This document shows positions 1-5,960 of a stretch of DNA of 10,908 nucleotides, piece by piece. Under the pieces are notes generated by a model. That model saw only the letters and a program-made list of their open reading frames with translations, was not told the DNA's origin and searched no databases. Source of the stretch: UBA11540 sp045531755. Its GTDB lineage: Bacteria; Bacillota; Clostridia; Oscillospirales; Ruminococcaceae. Within the stretch, counting starts at the first letter, position 1; every line of letters begins with the position of its first letter. The translations under genes and the position numbers were made by a program. The DNA lies in assembly GCA_045531755.1 (NCBI GenBank), contig JAZSEP010000017.1, positions 1-10,908 of the forward strand, given 5' to 3'.

Positions 1-301
1 CTTCGGGATATTCTGGATACTTTATCAGGGTCTCTGTGCCCTCTGTTATTGTGTATTTCATTTCGTACTCCTCTTCTTTTTGGGAAGGTTGTGAACTTGT
101 GGACTGGTTGCTTTCGGTTTGGTCTTTGCTCGGATCTTTGCTCGGGTCTTTGCTCGGGTCTTTGCTTTGAGTTTCGCTCAGCACTTCGCTTTGTGTGTCG
201 CTTGGCTCGTTGCTCTGTGTGTCGCTGACTGTGGGTAGTTGTCCGCAACTTGTAAAGAGCATTGCAAGGACGACTAAAATCACAAGCGTTTTTGTTTTCA
301 T
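1..301 (-). CDS. Surface lipoprotein, N-terminal part (paralog of the neighbouring beta-helix lipoprotein), truncated by window edge
   Basis: An open frame starts at ATG 301-299 and runs off the left edge; 100 residues are visible. GGAGG lies 6 bases before the ATG. The product begins with a lipoprotein signal (MKTKTLVILVVLAMLFTSC), with a lipobox ending at Cys19, so it should be lipid-anchored to the outer face of the membrane. A Ser/Thr/Gln/Asp-rich linker of roughly 60 residues follows and contains SKDP repeats. The last visible stretch, YTITEGTETLIKYPEYPE, matches YTMTDGTKTLIKYPEYPD at residues 36-53 of the 752-residue lipoprotein upstream (14 of 18 identical), and the DNA is also clearly similar there. 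The unseen remainder is therefore probably a similar beta-helix carbohydrate-active protein (inference). The gene lies 120 bases downstream of its paralog and has its own likely promoter. Confidence 0.85.
   Translation of the reverse strand, partial: MKTKTLVILVVLAMLFTSCGQLPTVSDTQSNEPSDTQSEVLSETQSKDPSKDPSKDPSKDQTESNQSTSSQPSQKEEEYEMKYTITEGTETLIKYPEYPE
122..166 (-). repeat. 12-base in-frame tandem repeat encoding Ser-Lys-Asp-Pro
   Basis: Three full copies and a 9-base partial copy of AGCAAAGACCCG occur head to tail inside the linker of the truncated lipoprotein. One copy has a silent GAC to GAT change. The product is SKDPSKDPSKDPSKD, a charged, flexible spacer between the lipid anchor and the folded domain. 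Such arrays can change copy number by slippage in whole-codon steps. Confidence 0.9.
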
Positions 302-328
302 AGGGTTCCTCCATTCTATATACTCTAT

Positions 329-356
329 ATTATATAGACAAAATAGCACAAAACAA
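329..356 (-). promoter_or_regulatory. Likely sigma-A promoter of the truncated lipoprotein gene
   Basis: On the minus strand a perfect TATAAT (334-329) is preceded, after 16 bases, by TTGTTT (356-351), which matches TTGACA at its first three bases. Transcription would begin near 322, giving a leader of about 20 bases that contains the GGAGG site at 312-308. The surrounding 120-base gap (302-421) is AT-rich. I see no convincing terminator for the upstream gene in it, so read-through is possible. Confidence 0.6.
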
Positions 357-421
357 GAAAAATGATGCACAATTTAGTAAAAAACAGGCATATCTTGTTG
401 TTTGGGTGTTTTACTGAAAGA

Positions 422-2680
422 TCAGTTAATCTTTGTCATTGACACGTTGTCAACAATAACGTTTTTGTTGTTGCCGTCGTGCTGACCTATTACAAGCATC
501 AAGCCTTTTGAAAATTGTGTGCTTTCTTGCGTGAACGTGAACTCAATCTTCTGCCATTCGTTTGTAATCTCAAATCTCTTGGAAGCAATAACGTTTTCCC
601 ATCCGTCTGACAAAAACAGCTTGACGTGATTGGTATCAGAGGCTGGCTCCGCTCTCTTTACCCATGCAGTGACGAGGTAGTCTCCCGTTCCGTGTTGACG
701 AACTACATCAGCAATATCTTGATATATGCCGCCGTTTTCGCCCCATGTGCTGTTGGTAATACGGATGGCATATTTCCCGCTCTGCGCCTTCTCGGAAAGA
801 TAGAGCATTGTAAAGTTTCTTGTTACCCAATTGGTTGATAGTCCAAGCTCAAAATCAGGATCTCTGAGGAGGTTGTCATCTCTCTTGATGTTGGTTACAT
901 TTATTCTGTTGCCTTTGGTTTTGATTTTTGTATTTATTGTTTTAGATAGGGTGCCGATATCAACCATCGCCTTTTCGTCCGCTATTTCCATCTCATATTT
1001 TTCATCTTTATATGAGAAGGTCAGCTTTCCTCCCTCAACCTTTATATCCTTGAAGAGCAAGGCTTCGAGAATTTCGTAGGCGCTGACATAGAGCTTGCCG
1101 TACTCTTTATAGGGTTGATATTTACACTCTATTCTGCGGTCGCCGATATATATTATATACGGTTTTACCTTTTTTTTCAGCGTAATGTCATTTCGTTTTA
1201 TTGTTACAGCAGATTCGTCTACTGTGTCAAGATAGGTTACCGTGTTGTTTTTGCTGTAGTCAAGGGTATCCTTTGAGGCGATAAGCTCTTTTGTGATTGG
1301 CTCTCCGCCTACCCATACGTTGTCGAAGGTTATTGAAACGTTTTGGACGTCATTACCTGTATACGAACCATCTGTGGTGGAAATATAGTCGCTCCAATAG
1401 TTATAGTCCGCTATTTTAGGAACGGAAACGTTTTTGAGGATATAATTCTTAGACGCTGCACCACCGTATCGGCTTATTATAAAATCGCCTGCCTTATCGC
1501 TATCTATGGCGGTACAGTTTTCGAGCACGAGGTCTACAGACTTATTTCCCACTTGATTTGGATAGTGATGAGTTATAAAGGTGTTATAACGAAGGACATC
1601 GATGTTTTTGAAGACGAGAGGGTCACCGGTAAGTTTGCCTTGCGGGAAAATGAAGGAATAGTCGGTAATGACTATGGTATTCTCAACGAGAAAGTCCTCA
1701 ACATTACCTCCCCCGATTACAAAAGCATTGTCGCTTATATTAAAGTAACAATTGTTGAGGTGCATATTATACGCCCCGTCCCAGATGGACAGTCCGTCGG
1801 TGGAAACCTGATTACAGAGAAATTTTACACCGTCAAAATTGAGATTTCTTCCATTCGTGGTAACTATATTATACGTATGTGCATCTAAAAACCTTACGTC
1901 CTCAATTGTAACATTTGACGAGGCGTTGAGCATACACATATACGACGAACCGCCGTAAAACTGTCTTATCGGTGCAGGCTCTATAAATGCTCCGTGTCCG
2001 CAGACCTTAATATCCTGACCGTTTACATTTAGACGTGCCTTTACAAGCGCGCCTGCCTCGAGGTAGAGTATTTGATTGGAGTGAAGATTGATTACTCCGT
2101 TCTCGACCTCATGGTATCCTGCTTCGTAGTAGACGACGTTCTTGTCATTTTTATCGGGCTTTTCAACATCAGGTGCTTCGGCAAAGATTGTCAGGTGAGT
2201 GTCCTTGTCGTTGTTAAGCTTCAACACCGTAGTGCAAGGCTCTGTGAGTGTGTATGTAATTACGTTGTCGTTAATTTTGGAAGGAATCGCTTTTGAACTC
2301 GGCATTACTGTGTATCGGTCAAACTCCATATGCGCAGTAATCTCAACCGTTACAGGCTCACCTGTGAATGCAAACTCTGCATAACGTCTATGCATATCAA
2401 AGTTATAGACGTCGGTAGTGAAATAATCAGAGGCATAAACAGGATTGTAGACGGGAATTTCTATTGCTTCATTGCCTTGAATCACTCTCACGGTATAATC
2501 ATAGTCTTTGGGAATTGCTCCATCGGGATATTCAGGGTATTTTATCAGAGTTTTTGTTCCATCAGTCATAGTATATTCTCCCTGATTTTCACCATTTGGT
2601 GTATCACTTGGCAAGGTCAGCAGCTGACATCCCGTAAGAATCATTATCAAAACAAGAAAAAGTGCGATTTTAATTTTCAT
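422..2680 (-). CDS. Surface lipoprotein with beta-helix (GH28/GH49-like) domain and C-terminal carbohydrate-binding module
   Basis: A 752-residue lipoprotein: signal peptide with lipobox LTGC (Cys18), so anchored outside the cell. Residues about 60-170 look like an N-terminal beta-sandwich. Residues about 180-455 have the short repeated strands of a right-handed parallel beta-helix (for example NLHSNQILYLEAGALVKARL and NVTIEDVRFLDAH), as in GH28 polygalacturonases and GH49 dextranases. Asp295 (STDG) and Asp317 (ISDN) have the spacing of GH28 catalytic aspartates, but the usual DD pair is DN here, so activity and substrate are uncertain. Residues about 507-597 resemble the copper-amine-oxidase-N-like surface domain, and 600-752 resemble a CBM4_9-type carbohydrate-binding module (DPDFELG...VTAWVKR...NVIVDNVSM). 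AAGGAG sits 7-8 bases before ATG. It probably binds or cleaves a plant or microbial polysaccharide (inference). A paralog follows directly downstream. Confidence 0.85.
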   Translation of the reverse strand: MKIKIALFLVLIMILTGCQLLTLPSDTPNGENQGEYTMTDGTKTLIKYPEYPDGAIPKDYDYTVRVIQGNEAIEIPVYNPVYASDYFTTDVYNFDMHRRYAEFAFTGEPVTVEITAHMEFDRYTVMPSSKAIPSKINDNVITYTLTEPCTTVLKLNNDKDTHLTIFAEAPDVEKPDKNDKNVVYYEAGYHEVENGVINLHSNQILYLEAGALVKARLNVNGQDIKVCGHGAFIEPAPIRQFYGGSSYMCMLNASSNVTIEDVRFLDAHTYNIVTTNGRNLNFDGVKFLCNQVSTDGLSIWDGAYNMHLNNCYFNISDNAFVIGGGNVEDFLVENTIVITDYSFIFPQGKLTGDPLVFKNIDVLRYNTFITHHYPNQVGNKSVDLVLENCTAIDSDKAGDFIISRYGGAASKNYILKNVSVPKIADYNYWSDYISTTDGSYTGNDVQNVSITFDNVWVGGEPITKELIASKDTLDYSKNNTVTYLDTVDESAVTIKRNDITLKKKVKPYIIYIGDRRIECKYQPYKEYGKLYVSAYEILEALLFKDIKVEGGKLTFSYKDEKYEMEIADEKAMVDIGTLSKTINTKIKTKGNRINVTNIKRDDNLLRDPDFELGLSTNWVTRNFTMLYLSEKAQSGKYAIRITNSTWGENGGIYQDIADVVRQHGTGDYLVTAWVKRAEPASDTNHVKLFLSDGWENVIASKRFEITNEWQKIEFTFTQESTQFSKGLMLVIGQHDGNNKNVIVDNVSMTKIN

Positions 2681-2694
2681 AGGTGTTCTCCTTA

Positions 2695-2765
2695 TATTTA
2701 AGATAGCAGTCTGTATAAATAGTGCCCATTTTAATAAAAATGGGCGCCATTGCTTATCTTAAATA
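2695..2765 (-). repeat. Intergenic inverted repeat enclosing an inner hairpin, possible weak terminator or intercistronic RNA structure
   Basis: Outer arms TATTTAAGATAGCA (2695-2708) and TGCTTATCTTAAATA (2751-2765) are inverted copies with a single bulged base. They enclose an inner hairpin at 2724-2745 with a perfect 9-base-pair GCCCATTTT/AAAATGGGC stem and a 4-base loop. The right arm covers the last codons and stop of ireB; the left arm ends against the AAGGAG ribosome site of the lipoprotein gene. No long U-run follows the inner hairpin on the minus strand (ACTATTTATAC), so it is a poor intrinsic terminator. It may shape message stability or block ribosome access. Confidence 0.6.
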
Positions 2766-2996
2766 GCTTTTTACAAGTGTTTGCAAAAGCTCGTCGCGGT
2801 CTATCTTTCTTATAAGGCTGCGAGCGTTTTTGTGGGTGGTTATATATGTCGGGTCTTCTGAAAGAATGTAGCCTACTATTTGATTTATGGGGTTGTAACC
2901 CTTTTCCTTGAGTGCGTCATAAACCTCGGTTAGAATTTGTTTTATCTCCTTTTCCCTATCCTCGTATATAGAAAAAGCTATGGTAGGTTCCTGCAT
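2754..2996 (-). CDS. ireB: IreB family regulatory phosphoprotein
   Basis: An 80-residue cytoplasmic protein of the IreB (DUF965/UPF0297, B. subtilis YrzL) family. The core VYDALKEKGYNPINQIVGYI and the later motif HKNARSLIRKIDRDELLQTL are nearly invariant family signatures, and the length is normal. In Enterococcus faecalis IreB is phosphorylated on N-terminal threonines by the Ser/Thr kinase IreK and acts in cell-envelope stress and cephalosporin resistance. Here a single N-terminal Thr5 (PTIAF) is the candidate site. The start at ATG 2996 is chosen because GGAGG (3008-3004) lies 7 bases upstream and the product begins as expected; an ATG at 3032 in the same frame would add 12 unconserved residues and has no ribosome site. 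The usual neighbours alaS, ruvX and yrzB are absent; the gene follows folT by 39 bases and may be cotranscribed with it. Confidence 0.95.
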   Translation of the reverse strand: MQEPTIAFSIYEDREKEIKQILTEVYDALKEKGYNPINQIVGYILSEDPTYITTHKNARSLIRKIDRDELLQTLVKSYLR

Positions 2997-3021
2997 ATAA
3001 TTACCTCCGTTTATATTTTTT

Positions 3022-3049
3022 ATATTCATCATAGATTACCGACGAATAT
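3022..3049 (-). other. Hairpin over the folT stop codon
   Basis: On the minus strand ATATTCGTC (3049-3041) pairs with GATGAATAT (3030-3022), 9 base pairs including one G-U, around a 10-base loop that contains the folT stop TAA. What follows is A-rich (AAAAAATATAAAC), not U-rich, so it is not a standard terminator. It could be a 3'-end stabiliser or chance in AT-rich DNA. Confidence 0.35.
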
Positions 3050-3587
3050 TGTTTAAGCTTTTTTTGAGAGCCTTGAGAATCACTATTATCAGCACCGCTT
3101 CGAGCGGCAAAAGCGCAGCCTTGACGAGTCTTGTCACCAATAACGGTACAAACGGGGAGCCATATGAAAGGGTCAGCACCGCCGTTGTGAGCAGCATCGT
3201 TACCACTATAAAGTTTACTGCCGTGCTGATTATTGCTCTTGAGGTGATTTTTTCGGTCTTGTACAAAAACAGTCCGTACAAAAATCCGCTTGCCATCATG
3301 CAAAGCGTTATACCAAAGAAAAATCCTCCGCTCGCTTTTGGCATTATAAGTGTGGAGATGACGTCGATGAGTCCTCCGCAGATTGCGGCAGGCACGGCGC
3401 CGTAGAGCATACCGACGACTGCCATGGGCAGAAACGCCCATTTAATCATCAGGTCATTGCTGATTGGAATGGTGCCGAAGGAATGGAGCACCACTCCAAA
3501 GGCTGTCATCAGCGCCGTTGTAACGAGCGCTTTCGGGTTTTTGAGTTGTTTTGCGGAATCCGCAATCAAGTAAAACATATTTCGCAT
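3036..3587 (-). CDS. folT: Folate-type ECF transporter S component (FolT)
   Basis: A 183-residue integral membrane protein with about six hydrophobic segments (roughly 20-38, 48-66, 67-83, 88-108, 117-140, 150-175), the normal size for an ECF S component. The segment ISNDLMIKWAFLPMAVVGML, followed by YGAVPAAICGGLIDV, matches the folate-family S component pattern: a substrate-binding loop, then a GA...GGL.D helix. It would capture folate and load it onto the shared EcfA-EcfA'-EcfT module encoded elsewhere. The THF riboswitch directly upstream independently supports folate as the substrate. ATG 3587 is used: an in-frame TAG at 3596-3594 rules out any longer form, and GGGGG ends 9 bases before it, a weak ribosome site consistent with riboswitch control. 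ireB follows after 39 bases. Confidence 0.9.
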   Translation of the reverse strand: MRNMFYLIADSAKQLKNPKALVTTALMTAFGVVLHSFGTIPISNDLMIKWAFLPMAVVGMLYGAVPAAICGGLIDVISTLIMPKASGGFFFGITLCMMASGFLYGLFLYKTEKITSRAIISTAVNFIVVTMLLTTAVLTLSYGSPFVPLLVTRLVKAALLPLEAVLIIVILKALKKSLNNIRR

Positions 3588-3606
3588 GGCAAACTACCCC
3601 CATAAA

Positions 3607-3654
3607 ATCCCTGTTCATAGAAGGCGTTAACCTTGCGCTATGATACAGCGGGAT
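3607..3654 (-). promoter_or_regulatory. Candidate riboswitch expression platform (helix competing with the aptamer)
   Basis: Reading the minus strand, ATCCC (3654-3650) and TGT (3647-3645) of the aptamer's 3' strand pair with ACAGGGAT (3614-3607), 8 base pairs around a 2-base bulge. This helix stacks on a hairpin, CATAG (3642-3638) with CTATG (3620-3616) and AAGG (3634-3631) with CCTT (3624-3621), loop TTAACG. The long helix would destroy P1 and the pseudoknot of the aptamer, so the two folds exclude each other. Only four Ts follow, so translational control at the GGGGG site (3601-3597) is likelier than termination. The sign of the switch cannot be settled by eye. Confidence 0.5.
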
Positions 3655-3753
3655 GCGAAAAAAGCACCGCAGACTTTTGTCATTCGTCCGCAAAACAACT
3701 CCCCGTTTTTGCGGCACTCTGTCCGTTTGGACACGCGCTTTTTTCTACTCTGT
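3645..3753 (-). promoter_or_regulatory. Tetrahydrofolate (THF) riboswitch aptamer
   Basis: The minus strand matches the THF-I riboswitch plan. P1 is ACAG (3753-3750) with CTGT (3648-3645), followed by the conserved AGTAG (3749-3745). P2 is GAAAAAAG (3745-3738) with CTTTTTTC (3664-3657), 8 perfect pairs. An inner CGC/GCG (3737-3735 and 3670-3668) leads to GGTG. A long arm, CCGCAAAA (3714-3707) with TTTTGCGG (3695-3688), has a G-rich loop CGGGG (3705-3701) able to form the pseudoknot with TCCCG (3653-3649) of the GCATCCCGC 3' strand. ACGAA (3687-3683) and a small GAC/GTC hairpin follow as in the type structure. The position before folT fits. An additional 5-base-pair hairpin (3733-3720) is unusual. 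Confidence 0.85.
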
Positions 3754-3816
3754 TTTTTCTGTTCGTCTTACAACGTTATCCGATTTATTAACAAATCCGG
3801 TTGAAGACATACTAAC

Positions 3817-3829
3817 GTATACAGTATAC
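3817..3829 (-). promoter_or_regulatory. GTATAC palindrome, possible promoter -10 or operator for folT
   Basis: A perfect 13-base palindrome, GTATAC-A-GTATAC, lies about 65 bases upstream of the riboswitch. On the minus strand it contains TATACT (3828-3823), one base from the -10 consensus, but the matching -35 (TTTATC, 17 bases earlier) is weak. It may be the folT promoter, an operator over it, or both. The rest of the 3588-3920 gap holds the riboswitch, its expression platform and the terminator of the upstream operon; I see no gene there. Confidence 0.35.
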
Positions 3830-3880
3830 CATCAATTGCGTGAAAGATAAAGTCCTTTTTTGAAATTTTGATATTTTTTT

Positions 3881-3914
3881 AAAAAAATTACGGAGTGTGT
3901 TGCCACACTCCGTA
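3881..3914 (-). terminator. Intrinsic terminator of the sugar transport operon
   Basis: On the minus strand TACGGAGTGTG and CACACTCCGTA form an 11-base-pair perfect stem (3914-3904 with 3899-3889) around a 4-base GCAA loop, followed by AA and seven Ts. It starts 7 bases after the stop codon of the last permease, a textbook rho-independent terminator. It separates the operon from the folT unit. Confidence 0.93.
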
Positions 3915-3920
3915 TTAAAG

Positions 3921-4967
3921 TTATCCAACGATACCGGAACGCTCGATACTTTCTGTAAACTGTCTTTGGAAGATGATGTACAGAATGAGCATCGGTGCAA
4001 TTGACAAAAGCGCACCTGCCTGCATATACGTTGATTTCTGCAACGGATCGGTTGTTGAGGTGACACCCTCAAGACCGCCGCCCTGCAAGCTTGCGAGCTC
4101 TGTTGAAATGGTTGGAACGGCCGAGATGAACATCGAAGAGTTGAAATAGTCGTTCCAGTACCAAACGAGCGAGAAGAGGAATACCGTTACGAAAACGGCT
4201 GTTGCGTTGGGAAGCATTACTCGCCAGAAGGTCTTCAGCTTTCCGCATCCGTCTATCCAAGCTGCTTCCTCGAGCTCCTTGGGAAGTCCGCGGAAGAACT
4301 GACGATAGATGAAGATGTAGAGTCCTGCTCTGATACCTGTACCGAAAAGTGCGGGCAGGTAGAATACCAGATGGTTATTCAACAGGTTTATGTATACAGG
4401 CTCAAATGCTGCGCCCATAAACATTTCGCCAAACCAGTTATAGACACTGAGTATACCAAACAGGTCGAAGTTACGGTAGGTTCCGTAGAGGGAGATGAGG
4501 ATGGTCTGTGTAGGAACGACGATGGTCATTATTACAAGACCGAACATAAGTCCTCTGCCCTTGAACTTAAATCTTGCAAAGCCGTAACCGACTATTGCAC
4601 AGATGAATACCTGAATGATGGAGCTGACAACGTCAAGTGTGACGGTGTTCCAAAGAGCCTGCCAGTAGTCCATTGCCTTTATAGCGCCCTTTATGTTGTC
4701 AAGCGTGAAGTTACGGGGAATCCATACAACCGAGGGGTCATACATATCCGAGATGCTTCTGAACGACATACTGAACATATAAAGAAGCGGATATATGAGG
4801 ACGAAGGACATTCCCAAAACGATGAAGGTTCTGAAAAGTGCCCAACAGAGCTTTACAAGAGCCTGTGCAATGATTTTAAATCTTATCTGGCGCTTCTCTC
4901 TATCCTTCATATCTTCTATAAAGGTTGTGAAGAAGGAGAAGAGCGATTTTTTCTTTGTTTTTACCAT
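3921..4967 (-). CDS. Carbohydrate ABC transporter permease, MalG/CUT1 type
   Basis: A 348-residue inner membrane permease. The cytoplasmic EAA loop is complete: EEAAWIDGCGKLKTFWRVML at 233-252, then P253, giving the classical EAA---G---------I-LP that docks the ATPase. Membrane segments are seen near 47-68, 110-132, 138-160, 203-222, 257-277 and 315-335. It is longer than typical MalG proteins (about 270-300) because of a basic 45-residue N-terminal cytoplasmic extension and an enlarged loop at about 168-205. GGAGG overlapping the upstream stop region precedes ATG 4967; the gap to the upstream MalF-type gene is 13 bases. The two proteins should form the heterodimeric channel. No ATPase is encoded nearby, so a shared MsmX-like ATPase is probable (inference). 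It is the last gene of the operon. Confidence 0.93.
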   Translation of the reverse strand: MVKTKKKSLFSFFTTFIEDMKDREKRQIRFKIIAQALVKLCWALFRTFIVLGMSFVLIYPLLYMFSMSFRSISDMYDPSVVWIPRNFTLDNIKGAIKAMDYWQALWNTVTLDVVSSIIQVFICAIVGYGFARFKFKGRGLMFGLVIMTIVVPTQTILISLYGTYRNFDLFGILSVYNWFGEMFMGAAFEPVYINLLNNHLVFYLPALFGTGIRAGLYIFIYRQFFRGLPKELEEAAWIDGCGKLKTFWRVMLPNATAVFVTVFLFSLVWYWNDYFNSSMFISAVPTISTELASLQGGGLEGVTSTTDPLQKSTYMQAGALLSIAPMLILYIIFQRQFTESIERSGIVG

Positions 4968-4980
4968 TTTTAGCCCCTCC

Positions 4981-5958
4981 TTAATCTACCTGATAGAATG
5001 CGATCTTGTTGAGGAAGAAGTTTACGACACCAAGAATCACTATGATACATATAAAGAATATCCATGCAATAGCAGCACTGTAACCGTATCTCATCTGGAA
5101 GAAGCCGAGGTTATAGACGTACTGCATAACTTCGTTTCCATAGTCTGTAAACGAGTCGACAACCGAGTAGGTTACGTTGATTACTATCTGGGGAGTGATC
5201 ATCGGGAAGGTTATCTTCCAGAAGGTTTCCCAAGCTGTTGCACCCTCAACCTTTGCAGCCTCATAGAGCTGTCCGGGCACACTCTGAAGTCCTGCGAGGA
5301 ACAGAAGTATCTGAACACCCGACTTCCAAGTGATATTGAAGATGTTGTCTGCTATTGTTACGAACAGGTCAACCATTTCATCGGAAAATCCACTGTTCGT
5401 GAGGATTGTCTGTACACTGCCGACAGAGAACATTGATGCGGTCTGTCCGCCCTGCTCTACCTGTCCTGCATAGTAGTCGTTGTTGATAATGCTTATGATG
5501 ATACCGGAAGTTACGATAACGGGAAGGAAGAAGACGGCTCTTGCGAAAACTCTTCCTCTGAACTTCTGGTTGAGGATAAGCGCGATGAACATACTGAAGA
5601 TGATGATTACGGGAACCTGCCACAGAATGTTACCGAGCGCTGTTGTGAGCATCGGGAGGAAGTCAACGTCTCCTCTGAACGCTTCAATATAGTTTCCAAA
5701 GTTGTTCCAGGTTGTATTGGTACCACCGAGAACGAACTCAACTTCACACAAGCTATACCACATTGACTTGACAAGCGGTATTATGAAGAACATACATACG
5801 CCGAATATGAAGGGAGATATGAACAGCCAACCTGCTACTGCCTGTTGCTGATTAAGGTTGAGACGGCTCTTTTTGGACTTTGGCTTCTTTGTAGCGGAAG
5901 CTGTTGTCGCTGTTTCGGTTGCCTCTACCATTGTGTTTACTGCTGTTTCAGTTGACAT
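4981..5958 (-). CDS. Carbohydrate ABC transporter permease, MalF/CUT1 type
   Basis: A 325-residue sugar permease with an N-terminal cytoplasmic tail of about 35 residues that is Thr/Ala-rich, then Lys-rich (KKPKSKKSR). Six membrane segments follow, the first being AVAGWLFISPFIFGVCMFFI. The EAA loop YEAAKVEGATAWETFWKITF, ending in Pro, is at about 232-252 and contacts the ATPase. ATG 5958 is chosen: AAAGGAGG ends 9 bases upstream. A TTG at 5964 in the same frame is only 3 bases from the ribosome site and would add just two residues. The start follows the DUF5696 stop by 2 bases, so translational coupling is likely. With the MalG-type partner 13 bases downstream it forms one complete permease pair. 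Confidence 0.93.
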   Translation of the reverse strand: MSTETAVNTMVEATETATTASATKKPKSKKSRLNLNQQQAVAGWLFISPFIFGVCMFFIIPLVKSMWYSLCEVEFVLGGTNTTWNNFGNYIEAFRGDVDFLPMLTTALGNILWQVPVIIIFSMFIALILNQKFRGRVFARAVFFLPVIVTSGIIISIINNDYYAGQVEQGGQTASMFSVGSVQTILTNSGFSDEMVDLFVTIADNIFNITWKSGVQILLFLAGLQSVPGQLYEAAKVEGATAWETFWKITFPMITPQIVINVTYSVVDSFTDYGNEVMQYVYNLGFFQMRYGYSAAIAWIFFICIIVILGVVNFFLNKIAFYQVD

Positions 5959-5960
5959 TA

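Noticed and set aside
122..166. Short tandem repeats considered as a CRISPR array
   Set aside because: The units are 12 bases, directly adjacent, in frame and without spacers; they are a protein-coding repeat.
366..421. AGTAAAACA and TGTTTTTTACT as a terminator after the 752-residue lipoprotein gene
   Set aside because: The stem is AT-only with bulged bases, the loop is about 20 bases and no U-run follows, so it is not a credible terminator.
1343..1888. 181-residue plus-strand frame opposite the beta-helix domain
   Set aside because: Antisense shadow of the lipoprotein; no ribosome site and no domain similarity seen.
3001..3441. 146-residue minus-strand frame overlapping folT in another register
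   Set aside because: Arg/His-rich out-of-frame reading of folT, which is clearly the real gene.
3454..3717. Short minus-strand frame across the riboswitch
   Set aside because: The DNA here is explained by paired RNA elements of the THF aptamer, and the frame runs into folT out of register.
4371..5436. Plus-strand open frames of 200 and 213 residues opposite the permease genes
   Set aside because: Their composition mirrors the reverse complement of membrane protein codons, they overlap each other across the permease junction, and they resemble no family.
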